Source of the DNA: Kribbella qitaiheensis
GTDB lineage: Bacteria; Actinomycetota; Actinomycetes; Propionibacteriales; Kribbellaceae
Reading direction: 5' to 3'
DNA: 64,000 nucleotides
NCBI RefSeq assembly: GCF_014217565.1
Contig: NZ_CP043661.1
Coordinates: 7,688,001-7,752,000 of the forward strand
Position 1 is the first letter of the stretch. Each line of letters starts with the position of its first letter. The notes beneath the pieces were generated by a model. It was not told the origin of the DNA. It worked only from the letters and a program-made list of their open reading frames with translations, and made no database searches. Shown here piece after piece: positions 31,053 to 39,148 of the stretch. Position numbers and translations under genes: made by a program.

Positions 31053-32600
31053 CTACAGTTTCGGCCCGTCGTCGGAGAATTCCGAGCCCAGCAGACCGAG
31101 CCAGTTCACGCGGTCCGTCAGGGGCACATTGTCTTTCCGGAGTGCCCGCGTGACCTCGAACGGGCCGAGAAGTCGGATCAGTTCCCGCTTCACCTCAATA
31201 TCTGCCGACATGATTTTGCGTTCAGCGTCCGGGCCGATCGAATCCCGCAGGACCGACGGCAGGCTCAATTCGCTAGCGCGATCTCTGGCCGCTTGCAGGT
31301 CCATTTCGAACTGTGCTTCAAATCGCGCGACAACGCTCGGCTTGAGCCGTTGTGCGGTCGCGTCCTTCATCCACGATTCCCACTCGCTTTCAATGCGCTT
31401 AGCTTCGGCCCGCGCCTCGCTCAACGCCTCGTCATTCGCGGTATATGCCGCTGTCAGCAACTCTTCAATGTCCGGGCGGGAGCACCAAGCAATGACGGTG
31501 GACAGGATGAACGAATCAAGCTCGACCATCGGAATCGTCCAGCAGTTTTTCCGGTAGCAGCGGTAAACGTGCTCTTTGTATGAATGCTCGGACGGGGGCG
31601 TAACACTGATCGGGCTACCGTCTTCGGCGCATTTCCCGATCCAAGACGCGAGATATTTACCGCTCCCCGGACGGGTCTTGGTCCGCTTCACATCATTCAG
31701 CAGCACGTTTACAGACCAATACAGTTCATCCGAAACCAGACCATCCCATTGCCCAGCACCCACCGTTTCGGTGAGATGAACCCGCTTCCCGATATACACA
31801 GGGTTGAGAGCCCACTTACGAATCACCGCGCGGCCGATCCGGTTACCTTTCCGGCTTCTAATGCCACGATCGAAAATCGACTTTTCGATACTGTGAATCG
31901 ACTTCCCCTCGTCCAAGCTCTCGAACACGAAACGGATAATGCCCGCTCTCGTGTACTTGGAAACCTTGCCGTCATCGCTCACCGCTTCCCGGATTTCGAC
32001 ATCCGGGATTTGCTTAACGAAAGCACCCGTCTCCCCATCGTAAACCCGCGTGTAACCGTAGTTGAGTTTCCCGGCAGGAAGGCCACGCAACGCGGAACCC
32101 GCTTTTCCCCGCTTGACGTTCTCGTGCGTAGCGACGGATTGATCCTCTGCCTGTACCGCTTGAAACCCGAGACTCATCAAATCCGCACGAACTCGCAAAT
32201 CGTACAACTGGCCACCAATGAGCCAGAAATACAAGCCGACCCGGATGCAAAGCTCACGGAGATTCACGTAAATCATCAGGTCGCGATTGCTGCGGGCAAG
32301 CTCGAACAGAATCAGTACGTCACCCTCGCCGGATTCGATCGCTTCCAACAGCAATTCGTAATCGGGCCGCTTCTTACCGCGTGCGTACTTGGATGCCGAG
32401 ATGTTGTTGTCGTAAAAGACTTTCCCTACGGTCCAGCGATTTTGCTTGGCCTCGCCTTTCCCTAGGTCAAGCTGATCCCCGACCGACTTCTCTTGCTTTT
32501 TATTGTCCTGACTGGCCCGCGCGTAGATAAGCGCGATGACCCGTGCACCGGCCGCCATAAGCGCCATTTTGTTCGCGTACACGTTCCGCTTGCGAGTCAT
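31053..32600 (-). CDS. Large serine integrase of the element
   Basis: A 515-residue serine recombinase. The catalytic Ser30 is in LIYARASQDNKKQEKSVGDQ, and the helper arginines are in FELARSNRDLMIYVNL. The recombinase domain follows (GYTRVY ... IRFVFESLDEGKSIHSIEKSIFDRGI), then a zinc-ribbon region (IGKCAEDGSPISV, VYRCYRKNCWTI) and a coiled-coil segment (ANDEALSEARAEAKRIESEWESWM). GGAGG lies 8 nt before the ATG. It would integrate the circular element into the DGPF gene by cutting at the GAGG/CCTC core. Confidence 0.95.
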   Translation of the reverse strand: MTRKRNVYANKMALMAAGARVIALIYARASQDNKKQEKSVGDQLDLGKGEAKQNRWTVGKVFYDNNISASKYARGKKRPDYELLLEAIESGEGDVLILFELARSNRDLMIYVNLRELCIRVGLYFWLIGGQLYDLRVRADLMSLGFQAVQAEDQSVATHENVKRGKAGSALRGLPAGKLNYGYTRVYDGETGAFVKQIPDVEIREAVSDDGKVSKYTRAGIIRFVFESLDEGKSIHSIEKSIFDRGIRSRKGNRIGRAVIRKWALNPVYIGKRVHLTETVGAGQWDGLVSDELYWSVNVLLNDVKRTKTRPGSGKYLASWIGKCAEDGSPISVTPPSEHSYKEHVYRCYRKNCWTIPMVELDSFILSTVIAWCSRPDIEELLTAAYTANDEALSEARAEAKRIESEWESWMKDATAQRLKPSVVARFEAQFEMDLQAARDRASELSLPSVLRDSIGPDAERKIMSADIEVKRELIRLLGPFEVTRALRKDNVPLTDRVNWLGLLGSEFSDDGPKL

Positions 32601-32636
32601 CCCCAGACCTCCCGTGGTGTCAATGATCCCACGGAC

Positions 32637-32661
32637 AGCGTCTAACGATCTTTCTCCTCGG
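32637..32661. other. Attachment site, right end of element
   Basis: AGCGTCTAACGA (32637-32648) is followed after 7 bp by the CCTC core (32656-32659) and then the host DGPF coding sequence. Joined with the left end, the two arms are symmetrical around TC within CCTC, which predicts TC (GA on the other strand) as the crossover dinucleotide. Confidence 0.8.
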
Positions 32662-32884
32662 CGAACGGCCCGTCGGTGGTCATCACGTTGCCGTTCCGGA
32701 CCAGCACCTGCTTGGTCGTGACAGCGTCTGCCAGCGAGTGCGACACGATCAACTCGCCACTGGCCGTCAGCGCTTCGTGGAGGCCGGTGTACCCGATCAT
32801 CGACTCCCGCTGCTGCTCTTCGGTCAACTGGTTCCACACGTCCCGCGATTCCGGATTGCCGTAGATCAGGATCAGGAACTTCAT
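32656..32884 (-). pseudogene. YCII/DGPF-domain protein, N-terminal half
   Basis: The frame starts at ATG 32884 with MKFLILIYGNPESRDVWNQL and reaches GNVMTTDGPFAEE before running into element DNA and stopping at 32642 after four foreign codons (80 residues). It is the promoter-proximal half of the YCII protein whose C-terminus is at 24614-24757. YCII proteins are dimeric ferredoxin-like folds, often linked to ECF sigma factors. With the insertion, transcription of the sigma gene from this promoter is separated by 7.9 kb. Confidence 0.93.
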
Positions 32885-33145
32885 CGCGCCTCTCCGCTCT
32901 CCAGACTGCGGCCCACGATAGATCCGCGCCGGGCCGCGGGCAGGTCTCGATCGGGTTGCTGTCGGGTCACTGGTCGGCGGCGGGCGTAGCCGGGGCGGCG
33001 GAGAGACGTTCAGCTAGTCGGGGACACTGTGCCGCCAATCTCGGGGAAGGCGGGAAGCCCCGGAGTGGCCCGAGCAAAATCTGGTGGTGTGCCCAAGTAC
33101 AGTAACGACCGGAACAGGGGCGTTGGAGAGTAGAGGGAGGGTCGC

Positions 33146-33745
33146 GTGCCGGAGCTGGAAGTGTCCGACCGGGTGCTGACGATCCCGAATGCACTCAGCT
33201 TCCTGCGGTTGCTGGGCGTGCCACTCTTCCTCTGGCTGATCCTCGGCCCGAAGGAAGACGGCTGGGCGTTGCTGGTGCTGGCGATCTCCGGGTTCACCGA
33301 CTGGGCCGACGGCCAGATCGCCCGCCGGATGAATCAGACCACGCGGCTCGGGCAGATGCTCGACCCGGTGGCGGACCGGCTCTACATCTTCGCGACCGTG
33401 CTCGGACTGGCGTTGCGCGACATCATCCCGTGGTGGCTCGCGATCGCGTTGCCGCTGCGAGACCTGCTGCTGACGTTCACGTTGCCGGCGCTCCATCGCC
33501 GCGGTTACAACGCATTGCCCGTGCACTTCCTGGGCAAGTCGGCGACCTTCTGCCTGCTGTACGCGTTCCCGCTGCTGTTGCTGGGCGACGGCGACAGCAC
33601 GCTGAACCTCCTGGCCCGCGTCTTCGGCTGGGCCTTCGCGATCTGGGGAACGGCTCTGTACTACTGGGCCGGTGCCCTGTACTTCGCGCAGTTGCGTCAC
33701 CTGATCCAGACGGTGAAGCCGATCAGCGGACCGGCGGGGTCGTGA
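33146..33745 (+). CDS. CDP-alcohol phosphatidyltransferase (PgsA-like)
   Basis: A 199-residue integral membrane enzyme with the complete CDP-alcohol motif DWADGQIARRMNQTTRLGQMLDPVADR, the metal-binding aspartates being in D-x2-D-G-x2-A-R-x8-G-x3-D-x3-D. Several membrane helices follow (FATVLGLALRDIIPWWLAIALPL, FCLLYAFPLLLLG, VFGWAFAIWGTALYYWA). It makes phospholipids such as PG or cardiolipin. It starts at GTG 33146 and opens the block conserved as Rv1822-Rv1832 in mycobacteria, coupled to the next gene by GTGA. Confidence 0.88.
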   Translation: MPELEVSDRVLTIPNALSFLRLLGVPLFLWLILGPKEDGWALLVLAISGFTDWADGQIARRMNQTTRLGQMLDPVADRLYIFATVLGLALRDIIPWWLAIALPLRDLLLTFTLPALHRRGYNALPVHFLGKSATFCLLYAFPLLLLGDGDSTLNLLARVFGWAFAIWGTALYYWAGALYFAQLRHLIQTVKPISGPAGS

Positions 33746-34584
33746 CCCAGTCCCCACCCGGACCGCAGCAAGCACCGCCGCGTCGAGTAGACGCATCGAT
33801 GTCACTGCTGAACAACCTGATGGCCCACCCGCTCGACGAGGGCTACGCCGTCGCCGCCAGGACCAGGCAGGCACAGCGGACCAGGTCGCGGCACCGGATC
33901 ATCCTGGTGATCGCTCTGGCCGTACTAGGCGTTCTGCTCGGCACGGCCGCGTCGCAGAACTATCGCAGTGCGCCCGAGGCGGAGAAACAGCGCAAGGAAC
34001 TGATCGCGCGGATCAGCCAGGCCGACACCCGGCTGACCGATCTGCGTGGCCAGCAGACGAAGCTTGCCGACGAAGTACGAGGGCTGCAGGCAGGTGGGCT
34101 GAGCAACACGAGCTCGGGTGCCGCGCTGCAGAAGCAGTTGGACGACCTGGAGTTGCAGGCGGGTGCGGTCGCGTTGAAGGGACCCGGTCTGAAGGCCGTG
34201 ATCGACGATGCGAAGGATGCCAACGACAAAGAGGGCCGGCTGCTCGACGTCGACCTGCAGCAGTTGGTGAACGGGCTGTGGACCGCGGGCGCCGAGGCCA
34301 TCTCGGTCAACGGTCACCGGCTCACCTCACTGACCGCGATCCGCGGCGCCGGTAGCGCGATCACGGTCGGTTACAGCTCGCTGACCCCGCCGTACACGGT
34401 GCTCGCGATCGGTGAGACGGCGACCATGCCGGCCCGGTTCGCGCAGAGCTCGGGCGGCCAGTGGGTGCAGTACCTGGTCAGCAATTTCCATGTCCGGATG
34501 ACCATCACGACGGAGGATTCCTTGCTGGTGCCAGCCGATGCGACCATCGCGCTGCGGTACGCGAAGGTGGGTGGACCGAAATGA
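33742..34584 (+). CDS. DUF881 family protein
   Basis: A 280-residue protein with one N-terminal transmembrane helix (RIILVIALAVLGVLLGTA), a short coiled coil (RKELIARISQADTRLTDLRGQQTKLADEVRGLQ) and the DUF881 domain (VALKGPGLKAVIDDAKD ... LLDVDLQQLVNGLWTAGAEAISVNGHRLTSLTAIRGAG). Its start overlaps the pgsA-like stop as GTGA. DUF881 proteins flank the small basic protein gene in many Gram-positives; they are linked to division and sporulation, but the molecular role is unsettled. Confidence 0.88.
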   Translation: MTQSPPGPQQAPPRRVDASMSLLNNLMAHPLDEGYAVAARTRQAQRTRSRHRIILVIALAVLGVLLGTAASQNYRSAPEAEKQRKELIARISQADTRLTDLRGQQTKLADEVRGLQAGGLSNTSSGAALQKQLDDLELQAGAVALKGPGLKAVIDDAKDANDKEGRLLDVDLQQLVNGLWTAGAEAISVNGHRLTSLTAIRGAGSAITVGYSSLTPPYTVLAIGETATMPARFAQSSGGQWVQYLVSNFHVRMTITTEDSLLVPADATIALRYAKVGGPK

Positions 34585-34913
34585 TCGCCGTACTCGGTCT
34601 GGTGATCGGCGTGGTCGTCGGTCTGATCGTCGCGCCCGATGTGCCGGAGTGGGCGCAGCCCTACCTGCCGATCGCCGTCGTGGCGGCGCTGGACGCGGTG
34701 TTCGGCGCGTTGCGGGCGTTCCTGGACGGGATCTTCGACGACAAGGTGTTCGTCGTCTCCTTCATCTCCAACGTGCTGATCGCGGCGCTGATCGTCTACC
34801 TCGGCGACCAGCTCGGGGTCGGTTCCCAGCTGTCCACCGGTGTGGTGGTCGTGCTCGGGATCCGGATCTTCACCAACATGGCCGCGATCCGGCGGCACGT
34901 CTTCAGGGCCTGA
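34581..34913 (+). CDS. sbp: Small basic protein (DUF1290, Sbp)
   Basis: A 110-residue polytopic protein (MIAVLGLVIGVVVGLIVAPDVPEWAQPYLPIAVVAALDAVFGALRA; VVSFISNVLIAALIVYLGDQLGVG; VVVLGIRIFTNMAAIRRHVF), the classical DUF1290/Sbp pattern. It overlaps the upstream DUF881 gene by ATGA and is followed by a second DUF881 gene, as in other actinobacteria. A membrane-associated envelope role is likely. Confidence 0.88.
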   Translation: MIAVLGLVIGVVVGLIVAPDVPEWAQPYLPIAVVAALDAVFGALRAFLDGIFDDKVFVVSFISNVLIAALIVYLGDQLGVGSQLSTGVVVVLGIRIFTNMAAIRRHVFRA

Positions 34914-34914
34914 G

Positions 34915-35736
34915 ATGACTACCGACGACCCGACCCCGCCCTCGCCTGAGCCGGCCGATGCCGCGCATCCGGTGAAGCCGACGCCGATGCCGAAGGCGAA
35001 GCTGCCGAACCTGGCGCTGCGCCGGTTGCGGGCCGGCTTCAAGCCGTCCCGCGGCCAGGCGATCGTGGCCGTGGTACTGGCGCTGGTGGCCTGTATGGCG
35101 GTCGTCCAGGTCCGGGTGAACCGGGGGGACGACGGCTACCAGAACGCCCGCCGTGAGGACCTGATCGCGATCCTGGACGGCCTGGGTCAGAACACCCGCC
35201 GGCTGGAGAGCGAGATCACCGAACTCCAGGCGCGCAAGAACAGCCTGGCCTCCAGCGCCGACAAGGCGCAGACCGCCCGCGAACAGGCCGAGCAGCAGGT
35301 CCGGGTGCTCGGCATCCTGGCCGGCACGATGCCTGCCCAGGGACCCGGCGTACGGATCACGCTGAACGATCCGGACGGCAAGATGCAGTCGAGCAACCTG
35401 CTCGACGCGATCGAGGAGCTGCGCGACGCCGGCGCCGAGGCGATCCAGATCAACGGTTCGGTCCGGGTGGTCGCCAGTACGGATCTGACCGACGACGCCC
35501 CCGGCGTGAAGGTCGACGGGGAGAAGGTCAATTCGCCGTACGTGATCGAAGCGATCGGCGAGTCGCACAACCTGGCCGAGGCGGCCAACTTCCCCGGCGG
35601 TCTGGTCAGCGAGGTGACCGGTCCGCAGATCGGTGGCACCGCGGAAGTGACCGAGCTGCCACAGGTACAGATCACCGCCTTGCACGCGGCCGACGAGCAT
35701 CGTTACGCTCGCCCGGCGCCCAGCCCTACCAAGTGA
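34915..35736 (+). CDS. DUF881 family protein (second copy)
   Basis: A 273-residue protein with a proline-rich cytoplasmic N-terminus, one transmembrane helix (AIVAVVLALVACMAVVQV), a coiled coil (DLIAILDGLGQNTRRLESEITELQARKNSLASSADKAQTAREQAEQQV) and the DUF881 domain (GPGVRITLNDPDGKMQSSNLLDAIEELRDAGAEAIQINGSVRVV). It is a paralogue of the gene at 33742 and may pair with it around the small basic protein. Confidence 0.88.
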   Translation: MTTDDPTPPSPEPADAAHPVKPTPMPKAKLPNLALRRLRAGFKPSRGQAIVAVVLALVACMAVVQVRVNRGDDGYQNARREDLIAILDGLGQNTRRLESEITELQARKNSLASSADKAQTAREQAEQQVRVLGILAGTMPAQGPGVRITLNDPDGKMQSSNLLDAIEELRDAGAEAIQINGSVRVVASTDLTDDAPGVKVDGEKVNSPYVIEAIGESHNLAEAANFPGGLVSEVTGPQIGGTAEVTELPQVQITALHAADEHRYARPAPSPTK

Positions 35737-35766
35737 ACCCTGACCCTTGAGCGAAAGAGGACCGAG

Positions 35767-36147
35767 GTGTACCCCGAAGACCTGAAGTACACGGCCGAAC
35801 ACGAATGGGTGAAGGCCGGCGAAGGGCCGGTGCGAGTCGGTATCACCGACTTCGCGCAGGACGCCCTGGGCGACATCGTGTACGTCCAGCTGCCGGAGGT
35901 CGGTACCGCGGTGCGGGCCGGCGACTCCTGTGGCGAGCTGGAATCCACCAAGAGCGTGAGCGACCTGTTCGCCCCGCTGAACGGCACTGTCCGCGCCGTC
36001 AACGAGGCGCTTGCCGACCAGCCGGACCTGGTCAACACCGACCCGTACGGCGAGGGTTGGCTGATCGACATCGAGGTCGACGACGACGAAGAGGTCGCGG
36101 CCCTGATGGACGCCGAGACCTACAAAGGACAGCTCGAGCAGAGCTGA
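35767..36147 (+). CDS. gcvH: Glycine cleavage system H protein
   Basis: A 126-residue lipoyl carrier. Lysine 62 in LESTKSVSDLFAPLNG is the lipoylation site; the flanking DIVYVQLPEVG and EGWLIDIEVDD strands are canonical. It shuttles the aminomethyl group from the P protein (GcvP, 39149) to the T protein. The start is GTG 35767. gcvP lies 3 kb downstream behind a glycine riboswitch. Confidence 0.96.
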   Translation: MYPEDLKYTAEHEWVKAGEGPVRVGITDFAQDALGDIVYVQLPEVGTAVRAGDSCGELESTKSVSDLFAPLNGTVRAVNEALADQPDLVNTDPYGEGWLIDIEVDDDEEVAALMDAETYKGQLEQS

Positions 36148-36187
36148 TAGGTTGTCCGGACCTCAACCGCTGGTCGAGGGTTGAGGT

Positions 36188-36209
36188 ACCGGCCGTTTTG
36201 ACGGCCGGT
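36188..36209 (+). terminator. Hairpin between gcvH and garA
   Basis: ACCGGCCG pairs perfectly with CGGCCGGT around a TTTTGA loop. It lies 40 bp after gcvH and may terminate or attenuate transcription before garA. Confidence 0.55.
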
Positions 36210-36273
36210 CACACTTGTCATACGGGGTTCTATTAGACGTCGCCGGACCGCCGGCGATCGGGAGGATCACAGC

Positions 36274-36795
36274 ATGCCGTTCTGCAACCAGTGCGGGCAC
36301 GAGAACTCCGAGGGCAGCCGGTTCTGCTCGCAGTGCGGAACGATGCTCCCTGGCGCGGACCGTCCGGTGCCCGCCCCCGGTGTGACCGACACCGCGATGC
36401 TGACTCCGATCAGCATCGAGCCCGAGACCGAGCGGTTCGAGCAGGGCGAGCAGTTGTCCGCCGAGGACGAGGCCGCGGTCGGCGCACTGCCGTCGGGATC
36501 GGCGCTGCTGATCGTGCAGCGCGGGCCGAACGCGGGCAGCCGGTTCCTGCTGGACGTCGACGTGGTCACGGCCGGCCGGCACCCCGACAGCGACATCTTC
36601 CTGGACGACGTCACCGTCTCCCGCCGGCACGCCGAGTTCCGGCGCGACGGCCAGGGCGTGAAGGTCCGCGACGTCGGCAGCCTGAACGGGACCTACGTGA
36701 ACCGGGACCGGATCGACGAGGTCCTGCTGTCCAACGGCGACGAGGTCCAGATCGGCAAGTACCGCCTGGTGTACTACGCCAGTGGCCAAGCCTGA
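36274..36795 (+). CDS. garA: GarA/OdhI-like FHA-domain protein
   Basis: A 173-residue protein with an N-terminal double-CxxC zinc ribbon (FCNQCGHENSEGSRFCSQCG) and a C-terminal FHA domain (VTAGRHPDSDIFLDDVTVSRRHAEF ... VRDVGSLNGTYVN). GarA/OdhI binds 2-oxoglutarate-using enzymes and is switched by Ser/Thr kinases. The classical ETTS phosphosite is not obvious; threonines around DTAMLTPI are candidates. The zinc ribbon is an extension absent from the mycobacterial protein. It overlaps ftsR by 14 bp. Confidence 0.85.
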   Translation: MPFCNQCGHENSEGSRFCSQCGTMLPGADRPVPAPGVTDTAMLTPISIEPETERFEQGEQLSAEDEAAVGALPSGSALLIVQRGPNAGSRFLLDVDVVTAGRHPDSDIFLDDVTVSRRHAEFRRDGQGVKVRDVGSLNGTYVNRDRIDEVLLSNGDEVQIGKYRLVYYASGQA

Positions 36796-37465
36796 GCCAT
36801 CGGCTGGTGGCAGCAGCATCGGTGAGGTGCTGCAAATCCTGCAGGCCGAGTTCGCCGACGTCACCATCTCCAAACTCCGCTTCCTCGAAGCGGAGGGACT
36901 GGTGGCGCCGGCCCGGACCGCGTCCGGGTACCGCAAGTTCAGCGCCGCCGACATCGAGCGGGTGCGCTACGTACTGACTGCCCAGCGCGACCAGTACCTG
37001 CCGCTGCGGGTGATCAAGGAACACCTCGGTGCGATGGACCGCGGGCTGCGGCCTTCGGTCGGCGGGCCGCCGGTGGCGCCGTCGGATCTGCCCGGGCCGC
37101 CCGAATTGCCCGGGGCGGAGGAGTTCGCGGCGTACGGGACCGAGCTGAAGCTGACCCGCGAGGAGCTTCGCGTTGCCGCGGGCATCAGTGTGGAACTGCT
37201 CGACGAGCTGGAGAGCCACAACCTGGTGGTAGCTCGGGGCAACCACTACGACGGCGACGCGATCCTGGTCGCGAAGACGGCCGCCGAGTTCGCGCAGTAC
37301 GGGATCGAGCCGCGGCATCTACGACCCTTCCGTACGGCGGCCGACCGCGAGGTGGGCTTGATCGAGCAAGTGATGAGCCACCGCCGCGACGACAAGACCC
37401 AGGAGCTCGCCGCCCTGGCTGTCCGCCTGCACGCGGCACTCGTCCGCTCGCGTCTCAAGCGCTGA
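36782..37465 (+). CDS. ftsR: FtsR-type MerR regulator
   Basis: A 227-residue MerR-fold protein (SIGEVLQILQAEFADVTISKLRFLEAEGLVAPARTASGYRKFSAADIERVRYVLTAQRDQYLPLRVIKEHL), the orthologue by context of Rv1828/FtsR, which activates ftsZ transcription. A long C-terminal region carries a second HTH-like segment (LKLTREELRVAAGISVELLDELESHNLV). The GTG at 36782 lies inside the end of garA, so the two are translated together. Confidence 0.88.
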   Translation: MAKPEPSAGGSSIGEVLQILQAEFADVTISKLRFLEAEGLVAPARTASGYRKFSAADIERVRYVLTAQRDQYLPLRVIKEHLGAMDRGLRPSVGGPPVAPSDLPGPPELPGAEEFAAYGTELKLTREELRVAAGISVELLDELESHNLVVARGNHYDGDAILVAKTAAEFAQYGIEPRHLRPFRTAADREVGLIEQVMSHRRDDKTQELAALAVRLHAALVRSRLKR

Positions 37466-37624
37466 CCACGCTTGCCTCGGGCGTTGCTCCCGGCTCGGGC
37501 ACGCTCGCCTTGGGCGCTGCTCCGTCTTGAGTGCTCCTGGTTCCGGGTGGATCTGTCCAGCCGATCCGATGGTGGCGCACCCCGTGGGCCATCCCCGGGC
37601 CGGCCCGCAGAGTAGGCTGGAGTT

Positions 37625-38116
37625 GTGCGCGAAGTCGACGTAGTCGGAGTACGGGTGGAGATGCCCTCGAGTCAGCCGATCGTGCTGCTCCGGGAGGTCG
37701 GCGGCGAGCGGTACCTGCCGATCTGGATCGGCGCGGCCGAGGCGAGTGCGATCGCGTTCGCCCAGCAGGGGATGGAACCACCGAGGCCGCTGACCCACGA
37801 CCTGTTCGCGGAGACCATCCGCGTCCTCGGGCACACGCTGACCCAGGTCCGGATCGTGAACCTCACCGACGGCGTCTTCGAGGCGATCATCGTCTTCGAC
37901 GACAAGACCGAGATCTCGGCCCGCCCGTCCGACTCGATCGCGCTGGCCCTGCGTACCGGCACCCCGGTGTTCTGCACCGAAGAGATCCTCGCCGAAGCCG
38001 GCATCCCGGTCCCCGAGAGCGAGACCGACGACGAAGAGGTAGTCGAGGAAGAGGAAGTAGAACGCTTCCGCGAATTCCTCGACAACGTCACACCCGAAGA
38101 CTTCGACAAGAGCTGA
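37625..38116 (+). CDS. Bifunctional nuclease family protein (BFN/DUF151)
   Basis: A 163-residue BFN-domain protein (VDVVGVRVEMPSSQPIVLLREVGGERYLPIWIGAAEASAIAFAQQG; RPLTHDLFAETIRVLGHTLTQVRI; SARPSDSIALALRTGTPVF) with an acidic tail (SETDDEEVVEEEEVERF). Plant homologues have RNase/DNase activity; the bacterial role is not established. GTG start. The position corresponds to Rv1829. Confidence 0.88.
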   Translation: MREVDVVGVRVEMPSSQPIVLLREVGGERYLPIWIGAAEASAIAFAQQGMEPPRPLTHDLFAETIRVLGHTLTQVRIVNLTDGVFEAIIVFDDKTEISARPSDSIALALRTGTPVFCTEEILAEAGIPVPESETDDEEVVEEEEVERFREFLDNVTPEDFDKS

Positions 38117-38279
38117 CCTTCCCGTACGAACCTGTCATTCAGCGGTCACGGGGCGTGAGTTTGAGCGCTCCTGGTACAAGGGCGGGCAGGTAACGATTCG
38201 AGTTGTGGGCGCGACACGCTACCGGCTCGGAGCGGTTGTCGTTGACCGGTCCTGAGCGACGGCTTACCTTGAAGGAGTT

Positions 38280-38299
38280 GTGGAGTGTTGTAACTCCAC
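38280..38299 (+). promoter_or_regulatory. Inverted repeat upstream of MerR gene
   Basis: GTGGAGT-GTTGTA-ACTCCAC is a 7+6+7 perfect dyad 41 bp before the merR start, in the size range of MerR-family operators located between promoter elements. It suggests autoregulation. Confidence 0.55.
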
Positions 38300-38340
38300 G
38301 GATGTGATCCGTTCCAGTCGGTACCCAGGGAGGCTCAGGC

Positions 38341-38958
38341 GTGACACGCACCGGCGACACTGATCTGACGGCGCAGTCGACGTCCGAAGCACACGCCGAG
38401 GCGGCCGCAAGCGCCGGCGTACAGGGCCTGCTGTTCGATGACGACCTGAGGCCGATGCCTGACGATGTCGGCTTCCGCGGCCCGACGGCGTGTGCCGCGG
38501 CCGGGATCACCTACCGCCAGCTCGACTACTGGGCCCGGACCGGACTGGTTTCGCCGTCCGTGCGCCCGGCGACCGGCTCCGGGACGCAGCGGCTGTACGG
38601 CTTCCGCGACGTGCTGTTGCTGAAGGTGATCAAGCGCCTGCTCGACGCCGGGATCTCGCTGCAGCAGATCCGCAGTGCCATCGCCCACCTGAGCAAGCGT
38701 GGAATCGATGACCTGACCCAGATCACGCTGATGAGCGACGGCGCTTCGGTCTACATGTGCACCTCGCCGGACGAGGTCATCGACCTGCTGGCCGGCGGTC
38801 AGGGCGTCTTCGGCATCGCACTCGGCGGTGTCTGGCGCGAGGTCGAGGGATCGCTGGCCGAGCTGCCGACCGAGCGTCTGGACGCACACTCGGACACCGA
38901 CGACAGTCACGCCAACGACGAGCTCGCTGCCCGTCGCCGCGCCCGCATGACCGGCTGA
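38341..38958 (+). CDS. MerR-family regulator (Rv1830-like)
   Basis: A 205-residue MerR protein (GFRGPTACAAAGITYRQLDYWARTGLVSPSVRPATGSGTQRLYGFRDVLLLKVIKRLLDAGISLQQIRSAIAHL) with a C-terminal ligand or oligomer region (SDGASVYMCTSPDEVIDLLAGGQGVFGIALGGVWREVEGSL). It precedes gcvP and corresponds to Rv1830. The dyad upstream is a likely self-operator. Confidence 0.87.
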   Translation: MTRTGDTDLTAQSTSEAHAEAAASAGVQGLLFDDDLRPMPDDVGFRGPTACAAAGITYRQLDYWARTGLVSPSVRPATGSGTQRLYGFRDVLLLKVIKRLLDAGISLQQIRSAIAHLSKRGIDDLTQITLMSDGASVYMCTSPDEVIDLLAGGQGVFGIALGGVWREVEGSLAELPTERLDAHSDTDDSHANDELAARRRARMTG

Positions 38959-38983
38959 GGTAGGCTCAAGCTAGCCGTACACA

Positions 38984-39072
38984 GCACTCGGGAGAGTCTC
39001 AGCCGGGTTGTTTGGTTGGGCGCCGAAGGGGCAATTCCTCCCCGGAACCTCTCAGGCCCATGGACCGAGTGC
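38984..39072 (+). ncRNA. Glycine riboswitch aptamer before gcvP
   Basis: The sequence has the class-defining glycine aptamer pieces: P1 GCACTCG/CGAGTGC (38984-38990 with 39066-39072), CGGGAGAG, GCGCCGAAGGGGCAA, CCCCGGAACCTCTCAGGC and GGACCGAG. A complete second aptamer is not seen. The downstream leader (39073-39148) can pair GGAGGC with GCCTCC around 39111-39144, which could hide or expose the gcvP ribosome site. Glycine binding should raise gcvP expression. Confidence 0.92.
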
Positions 39073-39148
39073 CTTAGGCGACTCTGAAGCGTGCGCTGCG
39101 TGACAGAGGGGGAGGCCACCGGCAATTGTCAGCAACGGAGCCTCCTCA

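Larger units (their letters stand above)
24758..32659. mobile_element. 7.9-kb integrative element inserted in a DGPF gene
   Basis: The element spans about 7902 bp and is bounded by a CCTC core copy at each side (24754-24757 and 32656-32659). It encodes a large serine integrase at the right end, an FtsK/TraSA-like translocase, an XRE regulator, a second DNA-binding protein and several small proteins, with visibly lower GC than the flanks. Deleting it on paper restores the host gene in frame. It resembles a reduced actinomycete integrative and conjugative element (AICE), but I find no replication initiator and no excisionase. Confidence 0.92.

Noticed and set aside
24758..32659. Prophage interpretation of the integrated element
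   Set aside because: No capsid, tail, terminase or lysis genes. The FtsK-type translocase and small membrane protein point to a conjugative element instead.
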